Source: Pseudomonadales bacterium
GTDB lineage: Bacteria > Pseudomonadota > Gammaproteobacteria > Pseudomonadales > Azotimanducaceae
Length of the DNA: 64,000 nucleotides
NCBI GenBank assembly: GCA_022822135.1
Contig: JAJECH010000042.1
Coordinates: forward strand, 1-64,000
Direction: 5' to 3'
Position numbers and translations under genes: made by a program. Shown here in pieces: positions 43,842 to 52,259 of the stretch. How positions within the stretch are numbered: position 1 is the stretch's first letter; every line of letters starts with the position of its first letter. The notes beneath the pieces were generated by a model. The model saw only the letters and a program-made list of their open reading frames with translations. It did no database searches and was not told the DNA's origin.

Positions 43842-44244
43842 AGTGCCTGCTCGGTCGAGCGGCTTTACCTTGCTCGAAATGATGGTGGCGGTCGCTATCC
43901 TCGCGATTGCTTCTGCAGCCGTTTTCTTCAGTAACTCCGAAGCGCTGCAAAGCCAGCTGCGACTTGAGGAGCAGACGGTCGCGCAATGGGCGCTTGCGAA
44001 TCAAGTCTCGTACTATCGACTTGCACAAGAGATGGATTCCGGCGCATTGCACACCATGGCGAATGCATCACTAAGTCCTCAACGTGTGAACGTCGCAGGC
44101 TACGACCTGGAGGTCTCGGCCACCGTACTGCCTTCAGATATCGACGGCGTACGACATATTCGCTGGGAGGTCTATCGAATCGTTGACAACGATCCAATTG
44201 GTCCTATACGGTCGCTAGCGGCTTGGGTTCGAACGCCGCAATGA
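43831..44244 (+). CDS. gspI: Minor pseudopilin GspI
   Basis: 137 residues, cleavage site SG-FTLLEMMVAV. Then the GspI signature EEQTVAQWALANQ. Overlaps gspH upstream and gspJ downstream (ATGA). Part of the GspI-J-K tip complex. Confidence 0.92.
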   Translation: MRVKVPARSSGFTLLEMMVAVAILAIASAAVFFSNSEALQSQLRLEEQTVAQWALANQVSYYRLAQEMDSGALHTMANASLSPQRVNVAGYDLEVSATVLPSDIDGVRHIRWEVYRIVDNDPIGPIRSLAAWVRTPQ

Positions 44245-44876
44245 AGTATCGCGGGTTCACCTTGCTGGAGATGGTCGTAACCGTACTTATCTTCGGCATC
44301 GTTGGCGTACTAGCTGTGCAACTACTGTCGCAGTCGGTACGCACGACTGAGAAAGTGATCCATCGAAGTACCGTGTTAGCCGATTGGCACCGGGCGATGA
44401 ACATCATCGAGCAAGATTTACTCCAGGTGAACGATCGTGAAATCCGCGACGAACACGGAGACTATCAACCCAGCGTCGTCGTCGATACATCAGGTCAGAT
44501 CGAATTTACGCGCAACGGCTGGCGGAATCTTCTCGGACACCAGCGATCTGAACAACAACGCGTGTCGTACTTTCTATACGAGAATCAACTGTTCCGCCGC
44601 TATTGGGAAGTACTTGATCGTGCCCAAGATTCAGAACCGATTGATCAGTTACTGCTCCCGAACGTGAATTCCCTCGAGATCGAAGTGATTGACCGGACAG
44701 GACACGAACACTATTTTTGGCCGCCTCAATCGTATGCCGATGCCGACACTACATACAGTCCATTAGTTGGTATTCGCGTCACGTTTGACTTGCCGCAGCT
44801 AGGCACCGTGTCACACCTATGGTTGGTACCTGTCACAACGGGACCAGTGCTGGCTTATGAGAGCGTTGGAACGTGA
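44241..44876 (+). CDS. gspJ: Minor pseudopilin GspJ
   Basis: 211 residues from the ATG at 44241, which overlaps the gspI stop as ATGA. Cleavage site RG-FTLLEMVVTV. The GspJ signature DWHRAMNIIEQDLLQ and the RVSYFLYENQLFRRYW strand are present. Known role: tip-complex pseudopilin with GspI and GspK. Confidence 0.92.
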   Translation: MKYRGFTLLEMVVTVLIFGIVGVLAVQLLSQSVRTTEKVIHRSTVLADWHRAMNIIEQDLLQVNDREIRDEHGDYQPSVVVDTSGQIEFTRNGWRNLLGHQRSEQQRVSYFLYENQLFRRYWEVLDRAQDSEPIDQLLLPNVNSLEIEVIDRTGHEHYFWPPQSYADADTTYSPLVGIRVTFDLPQLGTVSHLWLVPVTTGPVLAYESVGT

Positions 44877-45826
44877 TGAAGGCGCATCGTGGTATCGCAC
44901 TGATAAGCATCTTGCTGATGGTCGTGCTATTCAGCGCGTTGGCATTTCAGCTGTATTCACATCAAACGATGGTGACAGCACAGACTCGAATCGGACTAAC
45001 CGCGAATCAGGCGAGATATTCGTTGATGGCGAGCGAAGCACTCGCACAAGAACTGTTGTTAGTTGACTGGCTAGATGAAGACGGTCGGTTACGCGACGAT
45101 ATGGCCGAACCGTGGGCGCAAACGCTTGCACCGTTACTTACCGTATCTGGCAATGTGCACGTGCAGATTGTCGACCTGAGCGGAAAACTGAATTTGAATT
45201 CACTCGCAGGCTCTCGCAAAAAGGAGTCGACACAGGCGTTTAACTACTTACTGAATCGAGTCGGGATCAGTTTGGAGTTAACACCGATGTGGCGAGATTG
45301 GATCGACCCCGACGATCAGCGTTTTCATATCGACGGCTACCAAGGTCGGGAGGAACTGGATTGGCTCGGTAACGAAACCCCATTTCGTACGCCGAATCGT
45401 TTAGCAGGTCATCTTAGCGAGATTCAGGTGTTAGCACCGATCGCCCAAGACGTATATACAGAATTGACTCACCTTGTTGCTGTGTTGCCTACGAGCTCGT
45501 TGAGCATCAACGTGAATACCGCACATCCGGAAGTCTTGAACTCACTATTGCCCCCTGGCGGCTCAAAAATGTCTGCGCGTGGTGGCGTGCGAAACTTCGG
45601 CTCGGTTGAAGCGTTTGTGGAACTGCATGGTGGATTCTCCGAAGTGCGAGAAAATTTGAGCGTCAGAAGCGATTTTTTCGAGGTGCGCGCTACGTTGAAT
45701 AGTGAGGACCTTCGAATGGACATGACGAGCCATATCTATCGAGACCCGAAGTCCGGCGAATGTCAAATCTACGCTCGCGATTTTGGCAGGCGTCATGTTT
45801 GGGATAGTGAACGCGATTTAAGCTGA
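44873..45826 (+). CDS. gspK: Minor pseudopilin GspK
   Basis: 317 residues from the GTG that overlaps the gspJ stop (an ATG follows as the next codon). Cleavage site RG-IALISILLMVV without Glu at +5, which is normal for GspK. The large globular domain has phrases such as DLSGKLNLNSL and WIDPDDQRFHIDGY. Known role: large pseudopilin capping the tip. Overlaps gspL by 1 base. Confidence 0.92.
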   Translation: MMKAHRGIALISILLMVVLFSALAFQLYSHQTMVTAQTRIGLTANQARYSLMASEALAQELLLVDWLDEDGRLRDDMAEPWAQTLAPLLTVSGNVHVQIVDLSGKLNLNSLAGSRKKESTQAFNYLLNRVGISLELTPMWRDWIDPDDQRFHIDGYQGREELDWLGNETPFRTPNRLAGHLSEIQVLAPIAQDVYTELTHLVAVLPTSSLSINVNTAHPEVLNSLLPPGGSKMSARGGVRNFGSVEAFVELHGGFSEVRENLSVRSDFFEVRATLNSEDLRMDMTSHIYRDPKSGECQIYARDFGRRHVWDSERDLS

Positions 45827-47037
45827 TGGATGTTCTATACATCGCGCTGAATGACGCCGATCCTCAAACGCTCGCCCGATGGTGGCTGTGTGAGGACTCT
45901 AAAGTTACTGCTTCAGGCGCCGGATCGCTCAGTGATGTAGAAGCAGAAGCGCTTGAAAGCGCGAAAACCCCGGCGAGGGTGGAGACTGTCGTTCTCCTAC
46001 CAGATCGCGAGATCCTGTATATTCAAGTTGAAATCCCTGGTCGAAGCCAGGCTAGGGTCCGTCAAGCGGCGCCATTCGCGGTCGAACCCCACCTTACGGA
46101 AGAGATCGACGACGTACATATCGCGGTCGGCGACGTAAAGCAACGCGGCGCGGTACCGTGCATGGTGATGAACAAGGTACGTCTTGAGACGTATCTGTCA
46201 GTTCTCGAACAGACGAACCTCCATCCAAACGTCGTTACGACGCCCGGTATGTTGACAGATGCGTCGAGTGAACTGTTTTTGATCGAGTCAGGTTCGACGA
46301 TCACGTTGAGAACACCCGATCAGCTTGCCGTTGTTGCGTCAGATGCTCTCAGTTCGACACTCGCCTTCACCATTCCCCGAGAGGAGGAGAACGTATCCAT
46401 TACGTGTGTCGGTAGTGAGGGTGTCGCGAGCGTAACTCAGAGTGTTGTAGATCAGCTGAACGTCGATGATGCAACGATCGAGTTAATCTCGTTTGAAACG
46501 TTGCTTGAGGGCGTCATCGAAACAACCGGCTTGATGAATCTACTGCAGGGAACTTACGCGACCAAAGACGGTGGGGATGCGATTCGGCAGAATCTAAACA
46601 AAACCGCGATGGTAGCAGCTGTGTGCGTGGTCGTAGCCGCTGTGATCTTTGTAATTCAAGGACTTTGGGCGGATTTTCAGACCGACAAACTTCGTGAGAA
46701 GTCTTTGGATATCTATGAGACGGTCTACAACACGCGGGATGTCACAGGTAATCCCGTTTTTCGTATGCAGGAAAGAATGGGAGCGCGCGTCGACCAGCAG
46801 AGCAAATGGCTGGGTTTACTTGAGAGCGTCGTTGCCTCGACAGCCGGCGTTGAGGTTCGCAACTTGAATTTCAACGAATCCCAGAACAAGATGGGAATCA
46901 CGTTTTTCGCCGATAGTTTCCAGCAGTTTGAATCGATCCGATCTCGCATCGAGAATCGGGGAATGAACGTAGAGGTAAACGTCGCCGAGCAACAAGCGAA
47001 TCGAGTTTGGGCACGGATCACGCTGTCAATGCCATGA
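45826..47037 (+). CDS. gspL: Type II secretion protein GspL
   Basis: 403 residues. Actin-like cytoplasmic domain with VVLLPDREILYIQVEIPG and AAPFAVEPHLTEEID. A single transmembrane helix sits near residue 265-283 (VAAVCVVVAAVIFVI), followed by a periplasmic ferredoxin-like domain. Known role: links the GspE ATPase to the inner-membrane platform. Its TGA overlaps the gspM ATG. Confidence 0.93.
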   Translation: MDVLYIALNDADPQTLARWWLCEDSKVTASGAGSLSDVEAEALESAKTPARVETVVLLPDREILYIQVEIPGRSQARVRQAAPFAVEPHLTEEIDDVHIAVGDVKQRGAVPCMVMNKVRLETYLSVLEQTNLHPNVVTTPGMLTDASSELFLIESGSTITLRTPDQLAVVASDALSSTLAFTIPREEENVSITCVGSEGVASVTQSVVDQLNVDDATIELISFETLLEGVIETTGLMNLLQGTYATKDGGDAIRQNLNKTAMVAAVCVVVAAVIFVIQGLWADFQTDKLREKSLDIYETVYNTRDVTGNPVFRMQERMGARVDQQSKWLGLLESVVASTAGVEVRNLNFNESQNKMGITFFADSFQQFESIRSRIENRGMNVEVNVAEQQANRVWARITLSMP

Positions 47038-47528
47038 ACAGAATCTTGACTTGGTTCCCTTCGATCGCGCCGTTGATTAGGCGGTTTGCCGCGGCAAGTC
47101 CGCGAGAGCGCACCTTGATCGGAATTAGCGCATACCTGCTGATTGCGATATTTCTGTATTACGTCATTCTCGATCCCGCGATCGGATTTCGAGATGAGAA
47201 GCTACGCGCCCAAGCCGCAGCTTCGAACGGTTTAAGTTGGATGGTCGCGAATCAAGCGGAAGCGAGGCAGCGCGGCAACACGTCGGCACCCGTTCGCAAC
47301 GAGAGTAAGTTGACGGTGATATCGAGTAGTGCAGAACTTCAGAGTGTCACGATCAAGCGAATGCAACCTGGTGAGGATCGAATAAACATCGAGCTGACTG
47401 GTCAGGAATACGCGGCAGTTATCCGATGGTTGATTGCGCTTGAAACAGACCACGGACTGACGCTCATAGACATTCGCCTTGATAAATCGGCCGAAGGTGT
47501 CGTCGACGGTCGATTGACACTTCGCTGA
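47034..47528 (+). CDS. gspM: Type II secretion protein GspM
   Basis: 164 residues from the ATG at 47034 (ATGA overlap with gspL). N-terminal cytoplasmic stretch, one transmembrane helix (LIGISAYLLIAIFLYYVIL), then a small periplasmic domain ending in LTLIDIRLDKSAEGVVDGRLTLR-type strands. Known role: partner of GspL. It is the last gene of the operon; no gspN, gspC or gspD follows. Confidence 0.88.
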   Translation: MNRILTWFPSIAPLIRRFAAASPRERTLIGISAYLLIAIFLYYVILDPAIGFRDEKLRAQAAASNGLSWMVANQAEARQRGNTSAPVRNESKLTVISSSAELQSVTIKRMQPGEDRINIELTGQEYAAVIRWLIALETDHGLTLIDIRLDKSAEGVVDGRLTLR

Positions 47529-47556
47529 GATGTGTCCGAGGATTCGGACTCGAATG

Positions 47557-47655
47557 TGCCATCTCTAACGCTTGCTGCCGGATAGCGCTTCGATCTTCCG
47601 CGTAGCCATACGATTTAAATGTCATGTTGAGCGTGTGCTGATACTGATGCGTCAA
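47557..47655 (-). pseudogene. Probable decayed copy of the 3' end of the HExxH/TPR gene
   Basis: On the minus strand this stretch encodes AIRQQALEMA, close to AVRQQAIEM at the very C-terminus of the protein encoded at 48563-50032. Nucleotide similarity to 48570-48670 extends about 90 bases with small shifts (for example CATCTCTA and TTGCCGG or CTGCCGG runs). No larger frame is present. It is more diverged than the other remnants, so the call is moderate. Confidence 0.5.
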
Positions 47656-47732
47656 TCGCATATCACTGCGGACTAACCTATGCGATGTTTAACGTTGGTT
47701 AAGCAGACGCGCTCATCTAATACGGAGGCACT

Positions 47733-48131
47733 ATGGGTCCGTTTCAAGTTACCGTACTTTATGCCGCACTATTGGCTGCTGTCGGTGTTGTCCTGATATT
47801 CAGAGTGATTGCAGTTCGAGCAAGAACCCGTGTGTCGATACTGCACGGAGACGATATGGAGCTCGCACAGGAAATTCGTCGACACGGTAATTTCTTCGAA
47901 CATGTACCGTTCGTACTCGTTCTAATGGCATTGGTAGAAGCAAACGGTGCAAACCAACTCATTCTCCACGCGATGGGTACGATCCTAGTAATTGCGCGAA
48001 TCGCGCAACCGTTTGGATTGCATCACGATCGAATCATGCATCCGTTACGCGTTGTAGGCTCGGTTGGAACGCTGTTGCCACTGGTCGTGTTTGGATCCAT
48101 CGCATTGTGGCAAGCAATTGATGCCTTCTAA
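47733..48131 (+). CDS. MAPEG-family membrane protein
   Basis: 132 residues with four hydrophobic helices. The MAPEG core phrase RRHGNFFEHVPFVLVLMALVE and the RIAQPFGLHHDRIMHPLR loop are both clear. Bacterial MAPEG proteins resemble microsomal glutathione transferase; the substrate is unknown. Its stop overlaps the start of the TfoX-N gene by 11 bases, suggesting one transcript. Confidence 0.88.
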   Translation: MGPFQVTVLYAALLAAVGVVLIFRVIAVRARTRVSILHGDDMELAQEIRRHGNFFEHVPFVLVLMALVEANGANQLILHAMGTILVIARIAQPFGLHHDRIMHPLRVVGSVGTLLPLVVFGSIALWQAIDAF

Positions 48132-48471
48132 TTCAGAATCCGTAGGAGAGAGCGGCGACTTGAGTGCTCGGATTAGACCGATACTATCGAGAGATACAAA
48201 GGTCGTCGAGCGTCAAATGTTCGGTGGTACCTGCTTCATGACTAATGGCAACATGTGTGTCGGGACATGGCAAGATTCACTCATTGTCAGAATCTCGAAA
48301 GAAACATATGAATTGATGTTGGAAGAACCCCATGCGAAACCCGCCGATATGAATGGCAGACCAATGCGTGGTTGGGTTTTGGTTGAGCCTGAAGGGATTG
48401 CGTCCGAGGACGATCTCAGCAAATGGTTGAGACGAGCCTTGGATTACGTACTTACGCTTCCGCCTAAATAG
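48121..48471 (+). CDS. TfoX N-terminal domain protein
   Basis: 116 residues from the ATG at 48121, overlapping the MAPEG gene. TfoX-N signatures: VERQMFGGTCFMTNGNMCVG, LIVRISKETYELML, then MRGWVLVEPEGI and a C-terminal helix DLSKWLRRALDYV. It lacks the TfoX C-terminal domain, so it is a stand-alone member. Stand-alone TfoX-N proteins are common and uncharacterised; a direct competence role should not be assumed. Confidence 0.85.
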   Translation: MPSNSESVGESGDLSARIRPILSRDTKVVERQMFGGTCFMTNGNMCVGTWQDSLIVRISKETYELMLEEPHAKPADMNGRPMRGWVLVEPEGIASEDDLSKWLRRALDYVLTLPPK

Positions 48472-48562
48472 TTCGAGATCCTTCCAGTCTGTCTAGCTGA
48501 TTGCTCTAAATCTAACGAAAGCGTTGTCGATTTGCTGAGTGTGATGACTTGGGTTAGCAGAG

Positions 48563-50032
48563 CTAATTCATCATCTCTATCGCTTGTTGCCGGACCGCTT
48601 CTTCGATCTCCCACATAATCGCTCGGTTCAAATGAAAGCTTGCTCGTGTGTTATTTCCGATTTGGCGATAGGCGTCTCCGAGAAATAGGTTAATTCGCGC
48701 GTTCCAGGGTAAGCGTTCGTAAGCGACTTTTAGGTAGTTCAAACCATCACCGGCGCGCGCAGAACGCAACAACGAAACGCCTAACCCAAACGCCGCATCA
48801 ACACGCATTGGGTCGCCATTGAGTGCGTGACGGTAGTGCTGGGTTGCAATGTGTCGAAGATTTTCACACTCATCGGTGAACACATCTAGACAGTTGTAGC
48901 TGAGTAAGTCCCCCATGCGAACGTGTGCGTCCACGTTTTTCGGGTCGCGTTCTAGCGCAATCACGGTTCGCTCGTAGGGTGTTTTGCTATCCAATTCCGG
49001 TAGGTAGGACAGCAACACTTGAAACATCGGATGCTCAGCGTCGATTTTCATACCCCTATTGATGTGCATAAGAGCGCGTTCTGGATTGTTTCGGACCAGC
49101 AAATTCGCAAGGAGGATGCGAGCGTCTAGTTCATCCATACATGTGACTTCGCTGATCGGCGAAAACGACGCGCTGTCAACATCAATTCGATAACTCAGAG
49201 GTCGTGTCTTCCGGAAGTGGTTGGTGAGTGTTCGCATGAACTCAGCCGGTTCGACACCTGCAACCTTCGGTAAAAGCTCGCTTGGCTGCGCTCCGTTGCT
49301 GATATCAATCAATATTCCATCGACTTTCTCACGCATCGGGTTGCCGCTTGCATCGTTCCCATGGTGCAGGAAGTGAGTTAGGGCATGTGCGAACTCGTAA
49401 TGTGCCGCGTAATCGTGTTCGTGCCAATCCAATCTAGGCACACCATCGACGATGGTCTCCCATTTTGGTCCGTTTCGTCGGATCGCCCTGATCATGCTGC
49501 GGTACGGTACTTCGCCTATGGTCACACGATCACCGCTTATCTCCAGCATGCCGAGATACTGTGCAAAACCTTCCTCGTACCACATCGGTATGAAGTGGTT
49601 GTAACGACTGCGGGAGATGTAGTGGGTGTACTCGTGATATGCAACTTGATTGGGGTGCGTCGTATGGACCGCGAGACCGAAAGCTAAAACGTGTTGCCGC
49701 ATGGACGGTTGCATGAATCCGATAAACTCGTCGGATTGAAACTCCGCAACAAATGCATCGATATCTTCAAACGCTATGACTTTTAATAGCGAGCGTTTCG
49801 GGAAAGTGCCGGGAACTAGATCCACGGCAATCGCGTGCAATGCTTGAAGCGACTTGGCAAGTGTTACCATCTGACGCTTCGGCATTGCGGAGTACATTTC
49901 AAACTCGGCAGTGCGTAATTCACACCACTGTGGCATGATGGGTTTTGCGCCTAAGGGGACTATGAATGCGAGAACACAAACGATTAACACAGTGCGTATG
50001 GTGGTGTTGCGCGTTTTTCGCGACATGCGCAT
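48563..50032 (-). CDS. Secreted HExxH metallopeptidase-like protein with TPR repeats
   Basis: About 489 residues from the ATG at 50032 (MRMSRKTRN); the ATG two codons later is an alternative. The signal peptide core is TVLIVCVLAFIVPLGA. The zinc motif is H-E-x-x-H in YHEYTHYISRS, with a downstream Glu in MWYEEGFAQYLG, a gluzincin arrangement. From about residue 300 there are TPR-like repeats ending with HLNRAIMWEIEEAVRQQA. Substrate unknown. The 5' end overlaps a divergent secreted-protein gene by 67 bases, and a fragment resembling its 3' end lies at 47557. Confidence 0.78.
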   Translation of the reverse strand: MRMSRKTRNTTIRTVLIVCVLAFIVPLGAKPIMPQWCELRTAEFEMYSAMPKRQMVTLAKSLQALHAIAVDLVPGTFPKRSLLKVIAFEDIDAFVAEFQSDEFIGFMQPSMRQHVLAFGLAVHTTHPNQVAYHEYTHYISRSRYNHFIPMWYEEGFAQYLGMLEISGDRVTIGEVPYRSMIRAIRRNGPKWETIVDGVPRLDWHEHDYAAHYEFAHALTHFLHHGNDASGNPMREKVDGILIDISNGAQPSELLPKVAGVEPAEFMRTLTNHFRKTRPLSYRIDVDSASFSPISEVTCMDELDARILLANLLVRNNPERALMHINRGMKIDAEHPMFQVLLSYLPELDSKTPYERTVIALERDPKNVDAHVRMGDLLSYNCLDVFTDECENLRHIATQHYRHALNGDPMRVDAAFGLGVSLLRSARAGDGLNYLKVAYERLPWNARINLFLGDAYRQIGNNTRASFHLNRAIMWEIEEAVRQQAIEMMN

Positions 50033-50508
50033 TAGCTCAAGACTCAACGGATGCAGAAGGGGATTCGTGGTTACCGACGCGATGCGTTCCTCTGGAGACG
50101 ATCGGCCTCCACGATGAACCCGAGGTAGAAGGCGATCCTGTAGAAGCTTTCGGTCCGGCCAAATTCAAATCCACGCCGTTCATGTTACGCGAAAACAAAA
50201 CGCTCGCGGCGTTGTTGGATGATGCTGATGATGTGAATCTATTTATCACTATGCAGATGGAAGAAACTAATGAGCTGTTTGAGTTCTCATGCAAGACGGT
50301 ACTTGGTGCGAATCGTGAACCAGGTTATAGCTGCGTAAATACGCCCCCGTCAGACATTCTCATGCTGAACCCTAAGTCTTTGCGCTTTAGTCGAGCCGCG
50401 ATCGGCAGCTGGACGTTTCAGAGTGAGACGAATCTCCGCACTGGTAGCTCGTTGTTCGTCGAGATGGGACAGTGCTACTCGTTGGAGACTGAGTCAGATT
50501 CTAATTGA
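49966..50508 (+). CDS. Secreted hypothetical protein
   Basis: 180 residues. The ATG at 49966 opens a short signal peptide with the core CVWWCCAFFATCALAQ. The mature part has several Cys (TRCVPLETIGL, FSCKTVL, GYSCVNT, MGQCYSL), suggesting two disulfides in the periplasm. No family recognised. Its 5' end overlaps the start of the divergent HExxH/TPR gene by 67 bases, and its 3' end overlaps the small gene at 50475 by 34 bases on the other strand. Confidence 0.62.
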   Translation: MREHKRLTQCVWWCCAFFATCALAQDSTDAEGDSWLPTRCVPLETIGLHDEPEVEGDPVEAFGPAKFKSTPFMLRENKTLAALLDDADDVNLFITMQMEETNELFEFSCKTVLGANREPGYSCVNTPPSDILMLNPKSLRFSRAAIGSWTFQSETNLRTGSSLFVEMGQCYSLETESDSN

Positions 50509-50729
50509 GAGATTTCCTCAAGAATTTTCTCAATTTCTTCGTCTTTCTCGTCGTCGCGAACAGGCTGGAGTTCTTTCTCACTGGTAATCTCAATGGTTTC
50601 GAGCAGTTCGAGCTTCTCCTGAACCGTGAGTGTATGGGTGACCACGGTTAGGGGGTCGTTCGCAACAAGACCGGTTGCAGCCAGTAAAACAAAAGAGAGT
50701 GCGAGTGCACGTAGTGGTTGTCGCGTCAT
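50475..50729 (-). CDS. Small secreted acidic protein
   Basis: 84 residues from the ATG at 50729. Signal peptide MTRQPLRALALSFVLLAATG, then a Thr-rich strand and an acidic helix (DDEKDEEIEKILEEISQLES). A longer frame to 50963 lacks plausible sequence. No family recognised. Convergent with the preceding plus-strand gene, with overlapping 3' ends. Confidence 0.5.
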   Translation of the reverse strand: MTRQPLRALALSFVLLAATGLVANDPLTVVTHTLTVQEKLELLETIEITSEKELQPVRDDEKDEEIEKILEEISQLESDSVSNE

Positions 50730-51183
50730 GATCTTACACCAACGGAACCTTCGTAAAGCATATACGAAAACTCCTGATCTTTCACTAAGAATCGGCGTAT
50801 CAAGTACGCTAGGAAAATCACCGAGAGTAAGGCAAATATGAGTGTCTTCTCTGCTGAGATTTGGTGCTAGTACGGGGAAACCACGTGTGTGGAGTATCTT
50901 CGTTCGAATTTGCATCTGGAGAGATTGGCGTTCGTTGTGATCCTCCCGAGCTTGAATTGGCACTCTGAATTTCTGGCGGAAAACGGTGCTACTTCTGACG
51001 ACTGACAGCCTTAGCCACGTCCATTTCGTATAGCGAGTTCCGGAAGCGATTCAATGTCAAAGAAACACGGAATAACAAAAATATCCTAATTAAATTGTTC
51101 TAAACGATATAACATATTAAGTTATACGCCTATCGTTCGCATATTGGAATACTTTTATCGCTCAATCGGCATAAAATTCGTGC
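50730..51183. other. Intergenic before the aromatic amino acid hydroxylase gene
   Basis: About 450 bp. The right part (51060-51180) is very AT-rich with several TATA-like stretches, the probable promoter of the gene at 51184. The left part holds the promoter for the small gene at 50475. No other gene was recognised. Confidence 0.45.
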
Positions 51184-52050
51184 ATGGAACTTGCATGTGA
51201 AATGCCGCTCGCGCCTGTTGCGCAGTTCAGCATTAGTCAACGATACGATCGCTATTCAGATTCCGATCATGAATCATGGCGTTGCGCAATGCATGCACTC
51301 ATTCACGTACTCGAATCTCGTTGTGCGGTTCCATATGCATCGGCATTGCGTCAGTGCGGATTACGTACGAATCGACTACCGAAGTTGACCGAGATCAATC
51401 AAGCGTTGAGTCATTTTGGCTGGCACTCTGTGATGGTCGATAGCTTTATTCCACCTCCGAAATTCATGGAATTGCAGGCTCAACGGATCCTCCCTATAAC
51501 TCGGCACGTTCGAGCGTCTTCGCAGTTGGGATACACGCCGATCCCAGACATCATTCACGAGGCCGCCGGTCACTTGCCAATGCTTGTAGATTCGGAGTAT
51601 CGTCGGTTTCTGCAGCGATTCGGCGAAGAAGGGAAGCGTCTTGTGTACTCGGAATTGGACGAACGTGTATACCTTGCTCAAAAACGATTCGCGGAATATG
51701 CTGGACTTCCGTTTCCTGACATCAATCGGTTGGATGAGCTCCGTCACGAACTCGATTCGCTCCGCAATCAGCAGAAAAAAGCACTGACACCAGCGTGTCT
51801 GTTGTCGCGGTTCCATTGGTGGACAGTGGAGTACGGTCTCGTAGGTCAAGACGCGAAACTCTTTGGCGCCGGGTTGCTCTCGTCGTCGACAGAAGCGTTG
51901 GCCACTGACCGTACGAAGCGGTTGCGACTATCGATGGATTGCCTGGACTTCGACTATGAAATTTCGAAGATGCAACCCCAGCTGTTTGTCGCCGATGATT
52001 GGACACACCTCCACGACGAGCTTAGCGCCGTGATGAGGTACGTCGCCTAG
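51184..52050 (+). CDS. Aromatic amino acid hydroxylase (phenylalanine 4-monooxygenase type)
   Basis: 288 residues. Iron site HEAAGH (two His, about residues 122 and 127) in PIPDIIHEAAGHLPML, with the third ligand Glu in FHWWTVEYGLVG. These are the hallmarks of pterin-dependent aromatic amino acid hydroxylases. The N-terminal regulatory region is absent, as in bacterial forms. It most likely makes tyrosine from phenylalanine. No phhB (pterin-carbinolamine dehydratase) is adjacent. The 3' end overlaps the convergent zinc-ribbon gene by 4 bases. Confidence 0.88.
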   Translation: MELACEMPLAPVAQFSISQRYDRYSDSDHESWRCAMHALIHVLESRCAVPYASALRQCGLRTNRLPKLTEINQALSHFGWHSVMVDSFIPPPKFMELQAQRILPITRHVRASSQLGYTPIPDIIHEAAGHLPMLVDSEYRRFLQRFGEEGKRLVYSELDERVYLAQKRFAEYAGLPFPDINRLDELRHELDSLRNQQKKALTPACLLSRFHWWTVEYGLVGQDAKLFGAGLLSSSTEALATDRTKRLRLSMDCLDFDYEISKMQPQLFVADDWTHLHDELSAVMRYVA

Positions 52051-52259
52051 TCGTTAGAGTCCTCTCTGACAACAACGCGCGTTCGCGTTTCCGCAAAAAC
52101 GTGCTTCGGCATGATGGAGTGAACGTGACCACAAGCATCGCAATATACGACGAAGAACCAAGGCTCTTTCGTCTGACTTGATTGAACGCTTCGCTTACTA
52201 GCGAAATGCTCAATGCCTTCGATGCCACACTTCGGACACTTCGGTTGGGACTCAGGCAT
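52047..52259 (-). CDS. Small zinc-ribbon protein
   Basis: 70 residues with two CxxC pairs, CPKCGIEG and YCDACGHVHS, about 37 residues apart; a zinc ribbon is likely. It overlaps the 3' end of cysE by 8 bases and so is translated from the same transcript. Function unknown. Confidence 0.72.
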   Translation of the reverse strand: MPESQPKCPKCGIEGIEHFASKRSVQSSQTKEPWFFVVYCDACGHVHSIMPKHVFAETRTRVVVREDSND

